Positions 45,382 through 54,261 of a DNA stretch of 64,000 bases are shown here, in pieces. The notes under the pieces are model-generated. The model did no database searches. It had not been told where the DNA came from and saw only the letters and a program-made list of their open reading frames with translations. Where the stretch lies: assembly GCF_030413175.1 (NCBI RefSeq), contig NZ_CP129212.1:1922001-1986000 (forward strand). The letters are read 5' to 3'. Numbering within the stretch: position 1 is the stretch's first letter; each line of letters opens with the position of its first letter. The stretch comes from Bradyrhizobium roseum. GTDB taxonomy: Bacteria; Pseudomonadota; Alphaproteobacteria; Rhizobiales; Xanthobacteraceae. Position numbers and translations under genes: made by a program.

Positions 45382-46371
45382 GTGTCGGGACAGATCTTGA
45401 AGATCGGCACGCGCAAGAGCGCGATGGCGCTGGCGCAGACCGAAGCGATCGCGCGGATGCTGCGCGCGGCCGATGGCGCGCTCGATGTCGAGATCGTCAA
45501 GTTCGAAACCCGCGGCGACCAGGACCAGACCAGCAAGCTGCTGCGCCATGGCGGCAAGGGCGGCGCCTTCGTTGCCGAAATCCGCGAAGCGATGCGCCGC
45601 GGCGAATTGCAGGCGGCGATGCATTCGCTGAAGGACGTGCCCGGCAACGAGGAGACGCCCGGCCTGATCCTCGCGGCATTGCTGCCGCGCGACGCCGCCA
45701 ACGACGCGCTGGTGCTGCGGCCCGGCGTTTCGCTCGACCAGTTTCGGGCTTCCAGGGGCAAGGGTTTCAAGATCGGCACCAACGCGGTGCGCCGCGCCGC
45801 CTATCTGCGTCGGCTGTTTCCCGATGCTGAGGTGATCCACTTCCGCGGTGCAGCCGACACGCGCGTGGCAAAACTCGATCGCGGCGACAAGCAGCGGCTG
45901 CCCGGCGGCGGCGAGGTGGGGCCGGCGGATGCGCTGGTGATGGCGCGCTCGGGGCTTGAGCGGATCGGGATGGCGTCACGCATCGTCCATGATTTTTCAG
46001 TGCGCGAAATGCTGCCGGCGGTGGGGCAGGGCATCGTCGCGGTGGAATGCGTCGAGAACGACTGGCTGACGCGTGCGCGGCTGGCGAAGATCGACGATGC
46101 GTCGTCGCGGCTTTGCGCCGAGGCCGAGCGCGAGGTGCTGTGGGTGCTGAACGGCCACTGCAACTCCCCGATCGCCGGCCACGCGACGCTCTCAGGCAAC
46201 GAGATGGCGCTGACCGCCTCGGTGCTCGACGAAGCCGGTGGCGGTTTCATCGAGGTATCGCGGCAGGGCGCGGCGGATCGTCCGCGCGAACTGGGCCGTG
46301 CGGTGGGGCTGGAGTTGCTCGACAAAGGAGCGGCGGAGATTATTGCGCGGACGCGGCCGGACGAGCATTAG
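45382..46371 (+). CDS. hemC: Hydroxymethylbilane synthase (porphobilinogen deaminase)
   Basis: HemC joins four porphobilinogen units into hydroxymethylbilane, the precursor of heme and B12. The 329-residue protein starts with GTG at 45382, six bases after GGAG. It has KIGTRKSAMALAQTE, the catalytic aspartate in AMHSLKDVP, and Cys260 in LNGHCNSPIAG, where the dipyrromethane cofactor attaches. Several positions differ from the common pattern, for example FRGAADTR instead of LRGNVDTR. It may therefore be a divergent or second copy. It is not linked to hemD or other heme genes here. Confidence 0.9.
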   Translation: MSGQILKIGTRKSAMALAQTEAIARMLRAADGALDVEIVKFETRGDQDQTSKLLRHGGKGGAFVAEIREAMRRGELQAAMHSLKDVPGNEETPGLILAALLPRDAANDALVLRPGVSLDQFRASRGKGFKIGTNAVRRAAYLRRLFPDAEVIHFRGAADTRVAKLDRGDKQRLPGGGEVGPADALVMARSGLERIGMASRIVHDFSVREMLPAVGQGIVAVECVENDWLTRARLAKIDDASSRLCAEAEREVLWVLNGHCNSPIAGHATLSGNEMALTASVLDEAGGGFIEVSRQGAADRPRELGRAVGLELLDKGAAEIIARTRPDEH

Positions 46372-46376
46372 CGTCA

Positions 46377-46850
46377 CTAGTTCGCGTTCGCGCTCAGCTC
46401 CGAAATGCGCCGGTCGGCGCGGCGCAGCCGCCGGCAGAGTTCGCGGTTGATGTTCTGCAGCACCAGCACATAGGCGTGGATGTCGGACTTGTAGCAGTCG
46501 TAGAGGCATCGGGCCGTGAGTTCGTACAATACGGTGTCGCTCTCCGCGACCACTGTGGCCGAGCGGTTCTGCATTTCGATCAGGGTCATCTCACCGAAGA
46601 AATCGCCGGGTCCGAGATCCGTCATCCGGATCGAGCGCCCGGATTCGCCGAGCTTGCTCACGACGAGCTGGCCTGCATGGACAACGAACATCGAGCGTCC
46701 CGCTTCGCCTTCGGCGACGATGGTCGTGCCGGCGTCAAAGCGCCGTTCCACCAGCATCGAGACCAGCAGATCGAGGCTGGCGTCCGACAGGCCGCCGAAG
46801 AACGGCGTGGCTAGCAAAAATGCTTTCAGATCGGGTGAGCTGACAGCCAT
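46377..46850 (-). CDS. Cyclic nucleotide-binding domain protein
   Basis: This 157-residue protein is mostly one cNMP-binding domain of the CRP/FNR type: FAGTTIVAEGEAGRSMFVV-like beta-roll, here DAGTTIVAEGEAGRSMFVVH, and the phosphate-binding cassette GDFFGEMTLIEMQNRSATVVA. No DNA-binding domain follows; the C-terminus is a basic helix (ELCRRLRRADRRISEL). It therefore senses cAMP or cGMP and may act through protein contacts. Start chosen at 46850 (MAVSSPDLKAFL). It ends convergently with hemC. Confidence 0.85.
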   Translation of the reverse strand: MAVSSPDLKAFLLATPFFGGLSDASLDLLVSMLVERRFDAGTTIVAEGEAGRSMFVVHAGQLVVSKLGESGRSIRMTDLGPGDFFGEMTLIEMQNRSATVVAESDTVLYELTARCLYDCYKSDIHAYVLVLQNINRELCRRLRRADRRISELSANAN

Positions 46851-46990
46851 CGAGGCAATATACCCTCGCTTCCGGCCGCGGCAAGTTCGGAACTCTGGTT
46901 GCCACTCAGTCGATGGACCCGTGATATCCACGGAGCTGAGACGTGTTCACTGCAAAATGTCATGTTTCAGGTGCGTGACGTGACGCCGAA

Positions 46991-47215
46991 TCAGGCCGCC
47001 AGGTCCTGCAACAGCAGCGACGAGCCGCGAATCAGTACCTTGCGTCCCTTCGCGGTGATGGCGGGCATGTCGTCGTGGACCACGGCTAATCCGAGCGCGA
47101 CCAGGCCGTCGATCGCAAAGCGGCCCAGCCGCGGCAGTTTGGCTGCCGGCGTCCGCAACGCTTTCAATGCTTCCCACTGGGATGGCGTCAGGTCGTAGTC
47201 GAATTCTTCGTTCAT
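46991..47215 (-). CDS. Small conserved hypothetical protein
   Basis: This is a 74-residue protein, MNEEFDYDLTPSQWEALKAL at the start, then RLGRFAIDGLVALGLAVVHDD and AITAKGRKVLIRG. The pattern, a helix, a short hinge and a strand-turn-strand end, is like a winged-helix domain, so a DNA-binding role is possible. The ATG at 47215 is supported by family-like start sequence rather than by a strong ribosome-binding site. It is not part of a clear operon. Confidence 0.6.
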   Translation of the reverse strand: MNEEFDYDLTPSQWEALKALRTPAAKLPRLGRFAIDGLVALGLAVVHDDMPAITAKGRKVLIRGSSLLLQDLAA

Positions 47216-47526
47216 GGTGCCTCGGCATTCTTGCGGCACGTGCCACACTTCTGGTGGCGCGTGATATCGGCCGCACGTGAAATTCGTGCGACCGTAACGA
47301 GTCGGTATCGCGACGCGCGACGATGCGCAGTCACATCATCGTGTGTCTTGAATCGATTGAATGTGTCGAATCGCACAGTTGGCCGATTAAAAACGCCGGC
47401 ACAAGCTTGCGTGAGCACGGGCCTTATAAAGGCCGCCCAACCGCCGAGAGGGTTAAAAGCAAGCGACTAATCGAAGGTAAAGATCGGGGGTCGTAGAAAC
47501 ACGTGTTCCCGACCCATCCCACGTTC
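47216..47526. other. Intergenic region with palindromes, no gene
   Basis: This 311-base region lies between the small winged-helix-like gene and the SDR gene stop. Short frames in it have no family features. It contains a GGCCTTATAAAGGCC palindrome near 47424 and a T- and A-richer stretch. It may hold the promoter of the small gene. I see no RNA gene. Confidence 0.4.
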
Positions 47527-48327
47527 TCATCCCCGCCTTACGCTCGCGCCGCCGTCCACCGGCAGCGTCACGCCGGTGATGAAACTTGCTTCATCTGACG
47601 CCAAAAACAACGCCGCATTGGCGACGTCCCAGCCGGTGCCCATCTTCTTGCGTAGCGGCACTTTGGCGTCGCGCTCGGCCTCGACTTCGGCGCGGCTCTT
47701 CTTGAACTCGCGCGCCCGGGTGTCGACCGCCATCGGGGTGTTCATCAGGCCAGGCAGGATGACGTTGGCGCGGATGCCGTATTGCGCGTTCTGGTAGGCG
47801 AGCTGTTCGGTGAAGGCGATCATCGCCGACTTGGTCGCCTTGTAAGCCACATAGGGATAGGTGGTGATCGCGGCCATCGAGGAGATGTTGATGATCGCGC
47901 CGCTGCCTTGTGCCCGCATGACCGGGATGACGTGCTTGGCCGCCAGCACGCAGCTCTTTAAGTTGATCGCCACGCAGCGGTCGAAGGCTTCCTCCGTGAT
48001 ATCGAGCAGTTCGGCATCGCCGCCGGACAGGCTGACGCCGACATTATTATGCAGGATGTCGATGCGGCCCCAGCGGCCTTTCGCATCCTCGACCATCGCC
48101 TTCAGCTCGGCATTTTTGGTGACGTCGGCCTTGAATGCCGCTGCGGTGCCGTCCTTGGCGGCGATCAAATCGACCGTCTCCTGGGCGGAGGCCAGATTGT
48201 GATCGACGCACAGCACTTTGGCGCCTTCGCGCGCAAAGGTCAGCGCAGTGGCGCGGCCGTTGCCGATGCCCTCGCCGGGGCTTTGTCCGGCGCCGACGAC
48301 GATGGCGACACGATCTTTCAGGCGCAT
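47527..48327 (-). CDS. Short-chain dehydrogenase/reductase (SDR)
   Basis: This 266-residue classical SDR has the N-terminal NAD(P) site VIVVGAGQSPGEGIGNG, the structural NNVGV motif and the catalytic Ser with YxxxK (NISSMAAITTYPYVAYKATK). It should oxidise or reduce a hydroxyl or ketone. It is the last gene of a three-gene unit with the carboxymuconolactone-decarboxylase-like and hotdog proteins, one base after the former. Confidence 0.92.
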   Translation of the reverse strand: MRLKDRVAIVVGAGQSPGEGIGNGRATALTFAREGAKVLCVDHNLASAQETVDLIAAKDGTAAAFKADVTKNAELKAMVEDAKGRWGRIDILHNNVGVSLSGGDAELLDITEEAFDRCVAINLKSCVLAAKHVIPVMRAQGSGAIINISSMAAITTYPYVAYKATKSAMIAFTEQLAYQNAQYGIRANVILPGLMNTPMAVDTRAREFKKSRAEVEAERDAKVPLRKKMGTGWDVANAALFLASDEASFITGVTLPVDGGASVRRG

Positions 48328-48328
48328 T

Positions 48329-48883
48329 TCATTCCACTCCCGGGATCGGGTACTGCTGCAGTACCTCTTTGTAATAGGGTTCGTTGTCCATTTTCATCGT
48401 CGCCAGCACGCGGACGACGGCGCAGTAGAAGGCGATGGTGAGCACCAGGTCGACCATCAGCTCGTCGGAAAGTTCCTGCTTGATCTCGGCGAAGGTCGCC
48501 TCCGACATCGCAAGCTCCCGCACCATCTCGCGGGCGCCGCGCAGGATCGCCTTCGCCAGCGGCTCGAGCGTCGAGGGCTTGCCCTCGGTCTCGGCCATCA
48601 TCCCCTCAATATCCTCGTCGGTGACGCCGAACTCCCGGCCGATCTTCACATGGTGGGTGAACTCGTATTCGGATTTTTCCATCCAGCCGACCTGGAGGAT
48701 GGCGAGCTCCCGCAAGCGCGGGTCGAGCTTGCTCTGGAAGCGGATGTAGCCGCCGATGCCGTTGAAGGCGCGCGCCATGTCGGGCGAGTTCACCAGGAGC
48801 TTGTGCAAATTGGTGTTGCGCTTGAGCATGTCGCGGTATTCGGGGGCGACCTGATCGGCTTCGAGATAGGGCAGGCGGGCCAT
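48329..48883 (-). CDS. Carboxymuconolactone decarboxylase/AhpD family protein
   Basis: This 184-residue all-helical protein has the family core RLRELAILQVGWMEKSEYEFTHH, seen as LRELAILQVGWMEKSEYEF and HHVKIGREFG. The position of the AhpD CxxC pair has no cysteines, so it is not a peroxidase reductase. It is nearer to the decarboxylase-like members. It sits in an operon with an SDR and a hotdog-fold protein. The reaction is not defined. Confidence 0.85.
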   Translation of the reverse strand: MARLPYLEADQVAPEYRDMLKRNTNLHKLLVNSPDMARAFNGIGGYIRFQSKLDPRLRELAILQVGWMEKSEYEFTHHVKIGREFGVTDEDIEGMMAETEGKPSTLEPLAKAILRGAREMVRELAMSEATFAEIKQELSDELMVDLVLTIAFYCAVVRVLATMKMDNEPYYKEVLQQYPIPGVE

Positions 48884-48923
48884 TTTCTTGTTGTCCTTGT
48901 TGGCGATAGCGCATGAAGTTTAG

Positions 48924-49865
48924 CTAGCCGTAGAGCGCCTTATGCTCCTGCTCGTAATTGGCGTAGGAGTCCTTCAGGCTGGCCATGTTGAGCAGCATGG
49001 TTGCGACCGGCGTGTCGTCCTTTGCGAATACCGTCGTGCGCATCCACGCGCTTTCGGTACGGCGGCTGCCGCTCAGCGACACGACCTCGCGCTCGGTGGT
49101 GTAGGTTTCGCCCGGGAACAGCGGCCCGCGCAGCAGGCGGATTTCCTGATCGGCGAACAGCCCGACCGCCGGTCCGCGGATCGGCAGCCTGTCCTCGCGC
49201 GCGCGGTATTGAAACAGCACGCTCAGCATCTCCATCGGGATGATCGCGCGGCCCCAGGGGTTCAGCTCCTGCGAATAATACGCCGAGGGCTCGGTAATGA
49301 CCTTCAGCTTCTCGGCCAGCGAAAACGGGTAGAGATCGCCCATGTGCTGGTCGAAATCCATTTTCACCGTCTGGCGCGGCGTCTTCATGCCGACCTTGAG
49401 GTCGGCGAGAATGACGGGGTCGGTGAGCGGCTTCAATTCGCCGAGCCGTCGGCTCAACGCAGTTTCCGTGACGTCGCCGACGGAAGCCGTGCCGCGCAAA
49501 ATCTCGGTGCCGTCGCGCCTGGTCATGCCGATCGCGCAAATCCTCTCGCCCGGCTTCGGCAATTCGAACCAGGCCTGCACCTCCTCGCCCTCGAAAACGG
49601 GGTTGCGGTAGTGCGCCGAGAGGCATCCGGTCTCGAACCAGGCCCGGCCCCAGATCCGCTCGCCCAGCGGGGCGAACTGGCTGAAATGGGTCGGGCCTTC
49701 GATGGTGCCGCCCTGAAAGCCGAGCTTTTGCGCCGTCGCATCGTCGTGGATCGAGGCGTGGGAGTCGTAGACCTGCGCGTGCAGCATCTGCTTCGGGCTA
49801 CGCCACGGGCCCACCAGCAAATTGTCGCGCTCCGATAGCTCGGTCGTGAACGCCGGCTCCGTCAT
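48924..49865 (-). CDS. Hotdog-fold (MaoC-like) protein
   Basis: This 313-residue protein has two halves that resemble hotdog-fold hydratase domains: VYDSHASIHDDATAQKLGF with EGPTHFSQF in the first, and GPAVGLFADQEIRLLRGPLF in the second. The start at 49865 (MTEPAFTTELS) follows AGGGAGA; an ATG-type start at 49886 is possible. A double hotdog suggests a 2-enoyl-CoA hydratase or similar enzyme. It is the first gene of the minus-strand unit and diverges from the indolepyruvate oxidoreductase gene. Confidence 0.65.
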   Translation of the reverse strand: MTEPAFTTELSERDNLLVGPWRSPKQMLHAQVYDSHASIHDDATAQKLGFQGGTIEGPTHFSQFAPLGERIWGRAWFETGCLSAHYRNPVFEGEEVQAWFELPKPGERICAIGMTRRDGTEILRGTASVGDVTETALSRRLGELKPLTDPVILADLKVGMKTPRQTVKMDFDQHMGDLYPFSLAEKLKVITEPSAYYSQELNPWGRAIIPMEMLSVLFQYRAREDRLPIRGPAVGLFADQEIRLLRGPLFPGETYTTEREVVSLSGSRRTESAWMRTTVFAKDDTPVATMLLNMASLKDSYANYEQEHKALYG

Positions 49866-50052
49866 CCCTGGTGTCTCCCTTTGCAACGCAGCGTTTCAAA
49901 GAAGACGGAATTCGGCAAGAGCGATCCACAGGGGAGGAGTTATGTCCTGCCGCCATGAATTCGCGCTGGGCACGCATGGCAAAACCGGTGCATTCTGGTC
50001 ACAATTAGACCGGTTCAAATCACCGGCGGAATATGCGACGGGGAGCGGATTA

Positions 50053-53000
50053 ATGGCGTTGATGGAAGTTGGGCTGGACGACAAATATCGTCTGGATGCG
50101 AAACGCATATTCCTCTCCGGTACGCAGGCGCTGGTCCGATTGCCCATGTTGCAGCGCGAACGCGACCGTGCCGCGGGGCTCAACACCGCAGGTTTCATCT
50201 CCGGCTACCGCGGCTCGCCGCTCGGCATGTACGACCACGCGCTGTGGCGCGCCAAAAGCTTCCTCAAGCAGCACGACATCGAGTTCGCGCCCGGCCTCAA
50301 CGAGGATCTGGCTGCGACCGCCGTGTGGGGCAGCCAGCAGGTCGGCATGTTTCCCGGCGCCAAGGTCGATGGCGTGTTCGGCATCTGGTACGGCAAGGGC
50401 CCCGGCGTCGACCGCTCCCTCGACGCGCTCAAGCACGCCAACTCGGCCGGCACCTCGCCGAATGGCGGCGTCATCGCGCTGGCCGGCGACGACCATGGCT
50501 GCCAGTCCTCGACGCTGGCGCACCAGAGCGAGCAGGTGTTCGCCGCCGCCTTGATGCCGGTGGTCAACCCGGCGACGCTGCAGGATTATCTCGATCTCGG
50601 CATTCTGGGTTTTGCGTTGTCGCGCTACGCGAGCTGCTGGGTCGGCTTCAAGGCGATTTCCGAAACCGTGGAAAGCTCGGCCTCGATCGTCAGCGATCCC
50701 GATCGCATCAAAATCGTCATACCCGGCGATTTCGAGATGCCGCCGGGGGGGCTGTCGATCCGCTGGCCGGATCCGCCGATGGAGGCCGAGCGGCGGCTGC
50801 ACGGGCCGAAGATGCAGGCGGTGGCGGCATTCGCGCGCGCCAACCGTTTTGACCGCATCGTGCTGGATTCGAAGCCGGCGCGGCTCGGCATCATGGCGAC
50901 CGGAAAAGCCTATCTCGATCTTCGGCAGGCGCTGGTCGACCTCGGCATTACCGATGCCGAGGCGCAGGCGCTGGGACTGCGCATCTACAAGGTCGCGCTG
51001 ACCTGGCCGCTGGAGGAGTCCGGGGCAAAAGCGTTCGCCGAAGGCCTGCAGGACGTGCTGGTGGTCGAGGAGAAGCGCGGCTTCATCGAGGACCAGCTGC
51101 TGCGCATACTCTACAATGTCGATGCCTCGCGGCGGCCCTCGGTGGTCGGCAAGCGCGACGAGACCGGCGCCATGCTGCTGCCGAGCGAGGGCGAACTGAC
51201 GCCCACGATGGTCGCGGCGGCCGTGGTGGCGCGGCTGCGCCGGCTCGGCCATCGCAGCCCGGCGCTGGAGCAGAGGCTGGCCAAACTCGAGGCGTTCGAC
51301 CGGCCGGCGGAGGGCACGGCCGCCGCCAAACTGCAGCGCACGCCGTATTTCTGCTCGGGCTGCCCGCACAACACTTCGACCAAGATTCCCGAGGGCAGCC
51401 GAGCCATGGCCGGCATCGGCTGCCATGGCATGGCGCTGTCGGTGCCGAACCGCCGGACGCAAACCATCTCGCACATGGGCGCCGAGGGCGTCAGCTGGAT
51501 CGGGCAGGCGCCGTTCACCAGTGAAGCCCACGTGTTCCAGAATCTGGGCGATGGCACCTACACCCATTCCGGCCTGCTCGCGATCCGCGCCGCGGCGGCC
51601 TCCGGCGTCAGCATCACCTACAAGATCCTTTATAATGACGCGGTGGCGATGACCGGCGGCCAGCCGGCCGAGGGCGGCCTGACGGTATCGCAGATCGCGC
51701 ACCAGGTTTCAGCGGAAGGCGCCAAACGCCTCGTCATCGTCTCCGACGAGCCGGAGAAATATCCCAGCAATTACTTCCCTTCAGGGGTAACCGTTCATCA
51801 TCGCCGCGAACTCGACGCGGTGCAGCGGGAGCTGCGCGAGGTCAAGGGCCTCACGGTGCTGATCTACGACCAGACCTGCGCCGCGGAGAAGCGCCGCCGC
51901 CGCAAGCGCGGGCTGTTTCCGGATCCGGACAAGCGCATCTTCATCAACGAGCGCGTCTGCGAGGGCTGCGGCGACTGCTCGGTGGTGTCCAACTGCGTTT
52001 CGGTACAGCCGCTGGAGACCGAGTTCGGTCGCAAGCGGCGGATCGACCAGTCGAACTGCAACAAGGACTTTTCCTGCATTGAGGGCTTTTGCCCGAGCTT
52101 TGTCAGCGTGCATGGCGCCAAGCTGCGCAAGGCCGATCGCGCGGCCGCCGATCCAAAGGCGCTGTTCGCCGACCTGCCGATGCCGGCCATCCCGGCACTC
52201 GACGGCGCCTACAACATCCTCGTCACCGGGATCGGTGGCACCGGCGTCATCACCATCGGCGCGCTGCTCGGCATGGCCGCCCATGTCGACGGCCGGGCCT
52301 GCTCGACGCTGGACTTCACGGGCCTGTCGCAGAAGAACGGCGCGGTCATGAGCCATGTCCGCATCGCGCCCTCGTCGGATGATCTCGCCAATGTCCGCAT
52401 CGGACCCGGCAGCGCCAATCTCATCCTCGGCTGCGACATCGTCGTGGCCACCAGCGTCACGGCGCTGAGCCGGGCCGAACGCGGCGTGACCCGCGCCGTC
52501 GTCAATGCCGACCTGCTGCCGACCGCGAGCTTCGTGATCGATCCGGACATCGATTTCCAGGCCGGCACGATGCGGGACGCGCTCAACGAGGCGGTCAGCG
52601 CCACCGATCTCGATATCCTCGACGCCAACGGGCTCGCCACCGCGCTGATGGGCGACAGCATCGCCACCAACTCGTTCATGCTCGGTTTTGCGTTCCAGCG
52701 CGGTGCGATCCCGCTGTCGCTGGAGGCGATCATGAAGGCGATCGAGCTCAATGGCGCGGCCATCGAAATGAACAAGCTCGCCTTCTCCTGGGGCCGGCTC
52801 GCCGCTCACGACCTGCAGCGCGTCGTCACGGCGGCCCGCTTCAAGAACTCGGGAGCGGCGCCGGCCAAGCGGACGCTCGACGAGAGCATCGCGTTCCGTT
52901 CCAAATTCTTGACCGACTATCAGGACGAGGCCTATTCCAAGCGTTACCTGGCCGAAGTCGAGCGCGTTCGCGTGGCGGAAGCCAAGGGGTCGCCGGGGTC

Positions 53001-53526
53001 CCATGAGCTCACCGAGGCCTTTGCAAAAGGCCTGTTCAAGCTGATGGCCTACAAGGACGAATATGAAGTCGCCCGGCTTTATTCGGACGGGGAGTTCGGC
53101 AAGGCGCTGAAGGAACAGTTCGACGGTGACCCGAACGTCAAGGTCAGCCTCGCGCCGCCGCTGTTGGCGAAGCGGGACAAGGTGACCGGCCATTTGCGCA
53201 AGCGCGAGTTCGGCCCCTGGATCTTTCGCGCCTTCGAACTGCTGACGCGACTCAAGTTCCTGCGTGGAACGGCGTTCGATCCGTTCGGCTACACGGCCGA
53301 GCGGCGGATGGAGCGCGCGTTGCCGGGCGAATATGGCGCCATGATCTTTCGCCATCTCGATCGGGCGAAGCCGCAGGACTGGCCGCGGCTGGTGGCGCTG
53401 GCGAAATCAGCGGAACTGGTGCGCGGCTACGGCCACATCAAGGACGTCAACGTCGCCAAATTCCGCGCCGAATGCGCACGGCTGGAAGCATCGATCGGCC
53501 AGCCGGTGGCGCAGGCGGCTGAATAG
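50053..53526 (+). CDS. Fused indolepyruvate ferredoxin oxidoreductase
   Basis: This 1,157-residue enzyme joins the alpha and gamma parts of 2-oxoacid:ferredoxin oxidoreductase. The N-terminal part has ISGYRGSPLG and a TPP-binding GDDHGCQSS. Two iron-sulfur regions follow (CEGCGDCSVVSNC and CNKDFSCIEGFC), then the gamma domain (VTGIGGTGVITIGALLG), and a C-terminal DUF6537-like end. It decarboxylates an aryl or branched-chain 2-oxoacid to an acyl-CoA and passes electrons to ferredoxin. I start at 50053 (MALMEVGLDD), which follows GGGAGCGGA. An ATG at 49942 also has a good GGAGG site and would add 37 residues. It diverges from the hotdog-SDR unit. Confidence 0.92.
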   Translation: MALMEVGLDDKYRLDAKRIFLSGTQALVRLPMLQRERDRAAGLNTAGFISGYRGSPLGMYDHALWRAKSFLKQHDIEFAPGLNEDLAATAVWGSQQVGMFPGAKVDGVFGIWYGKGPGVDRSLDALKHANSAGTSPNGGVIALAGDDHGCQSSTLAHQSEQVFAAALMPVVNPATLQDYLDLGILGFALSRYASCWVGFKAISETVESSASIVSDPDRIKIVIPGDFEMPPGGLSIRWPDPPMEAERRLHGPKMQAVAAFARANRFDRIVLDSKPARLGIMATGKAYLDLRQALVDLGITDAEAQALGLRIYKVALTWPLEESGAKAFAEGLQDVLVVEEKRGFIEDQLLRILYNVDASRRPSVVGKRDETGAMLLPSEGELTPTMVAAAVVARLRRLGHRSPALEQRLAKLEAFDRPAEGTAAAKLQRTPYFCSGCPHNTSTKIPEGSRAMAGIGCHGMALSVPNRRTQTISHMGAEGVSWIGQAPFTSEAHVFQNLGDGTYTHSGLLAIRAAAASGVSITYKILYNDAVAMTGGQPAEGGLTVSQIAHQVSAEGAKRLVIVSDEPEKYPSNYFPSGVTVHHRRELDAVQRELREVKGLTVLIYDQTCAAEKRRRRKRGLFPDPDKRIFINERVCEGCGDCSVVSNCVSVQPLETEFGRKRRIDQSNCNKDFSCIEGFCPSFVSVHGAKLRKADRAAADPKALFADLPMPAIPALDGAYNILVTGIGGTGVITIGALLGMAAHVDGRACSTLDFTGLSQKNGAVMSHVRIAPSSDDLANVRIGPGSANLILGCDIVVATSVTALSRAERGVTRAVVNADLLPTASFVIDPDIDFQAGTMRDALNEAVSATDLDILDANGLATALMGDSIATNSFMLGFAFQRGAIPLSLEAIMKAIELNGAAIEMNKLAFSWGRLAAHDLQRVVTAARFKNSGAAPAKRTLDESIAFRSKFLTDYQDEAYSKRYLAEVERVRVAEAKGSPGSHELTEAFAKGLFKLMAYKDEYEVARLYSDGEFGKALKEQFDGDPNVKVSLAPPLLAKRDKVTGHLRKREFGPWIFRAFELLTRLKFLRGTAFDPFGYTAERRMERALPGEYGAMIFRHLDRAKPQDWPRLVALAKSAELVRGYGHIKDVNVAKFRAECARLEASIGQPVAQAAE

Positions 53527-53670
53527 GTCGTGTTCACTCGGCTTGGAAGTTTTCCACAGCCGGGGCTCACCCTTCGCTAACCTTGCGGCAGGGAATGGCT
53601 GGAATTATCCGGCCGGCTTCCTACATGATGGCCGGGCATTCATCTTTCAGTTGATTTCAGGAGGCCGACG

Positions 53671-54084
53671 ATGGGCCTGAAAAACGCTATTTCTGCAGCG
53701 CTTTGCACAGGGCTCCTGATATCGGGCGGCGCCGCGCTGGCGGATGAATATCGCGCCAGCCAGTTCCTCGGCCTCGATCTGTCCCAGGCCGTGCTCTCAC
53801 CTAAACGGCTCGGCCCGGAGACGCAGTTCGCGCCCGTGCGCATCGAGGCGCGGAGCGACAGCCGGCCGGTGAAGACGGAACGCGTGGTGGTGGCGAAGGA
53901 AGCCGCGCCCCAGCCGCAGACCGCGGAGGAGCGTGTCGAGAAACCGCGCGCCGCAAAACCGCGTGTCGCCGCCCGCACCAGGCTGGCGCGACCCCGCAGC
54001 AACCCGCTCGACGCCCAGGCACGCGACACACGGATCCAGACCTGGCCGTGTAAGTCGGGTGCCATCTGCGGCTGGCAACGGTGA
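53671..54084 (+). CDS. Exported basic hypothetical protein
   Basis: This 137-residue protein has a signal peptide (LKNAISAALCTGLLISGGAA, cleavage near ALADE). A short conserved-looking stretch, FLGLDLSQAVLSPKRLGP, follows, and then a basic, alanine- and proline-rich part, probably unstructured. A cysteine pair near the end (WPCKSGAICGW) could form a disulfide. A good GGAGG site precedes the ATG. It has no recognised family. Confidence 0.7.
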   Translation: MGLKNAISAALCTGLLISGGAALADEYRASQFLGLDLSQAVLSPKRLGPETQFAPVRIEARSDSRPVKTERVVVAKEAAPQPQTAEERVEKPRAAKPRVAARTRLARPRSNPLDAQARDTRIQTWPCKSGAICGWQR

Positions 54085-54261
54085 TCTCGATTGACGACCT
54101 CCTGCGAGTGCGCCCTCTACGTCGACGAGAGATTTTGTAGGTACTAAAATACCCTTTTTGCACTTTTTGGTTGCCCCTGTTGCGGTTCCACTACAGCGCC
54201 CTTCCGGGAACTCGGGCATTGTGTGTCGGAACATGGCTGAATTCTTGAAGGGCGGGGCAAG

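Noticed and set aside
47212..47418. Minus-strand frame of 68 codons in the gap before the small winged-helix-like gene
   Set aside because: No ribosome-binding site, no family pattern, and cysteine/histidine spacing that does not form a convincing zinc site.
51781..53355. Long minus-strand frame opposite the indolepyruvate oxidoreductase
   Set aside because: Antisense shadow of a strongly supported gene with cofactor motifs.
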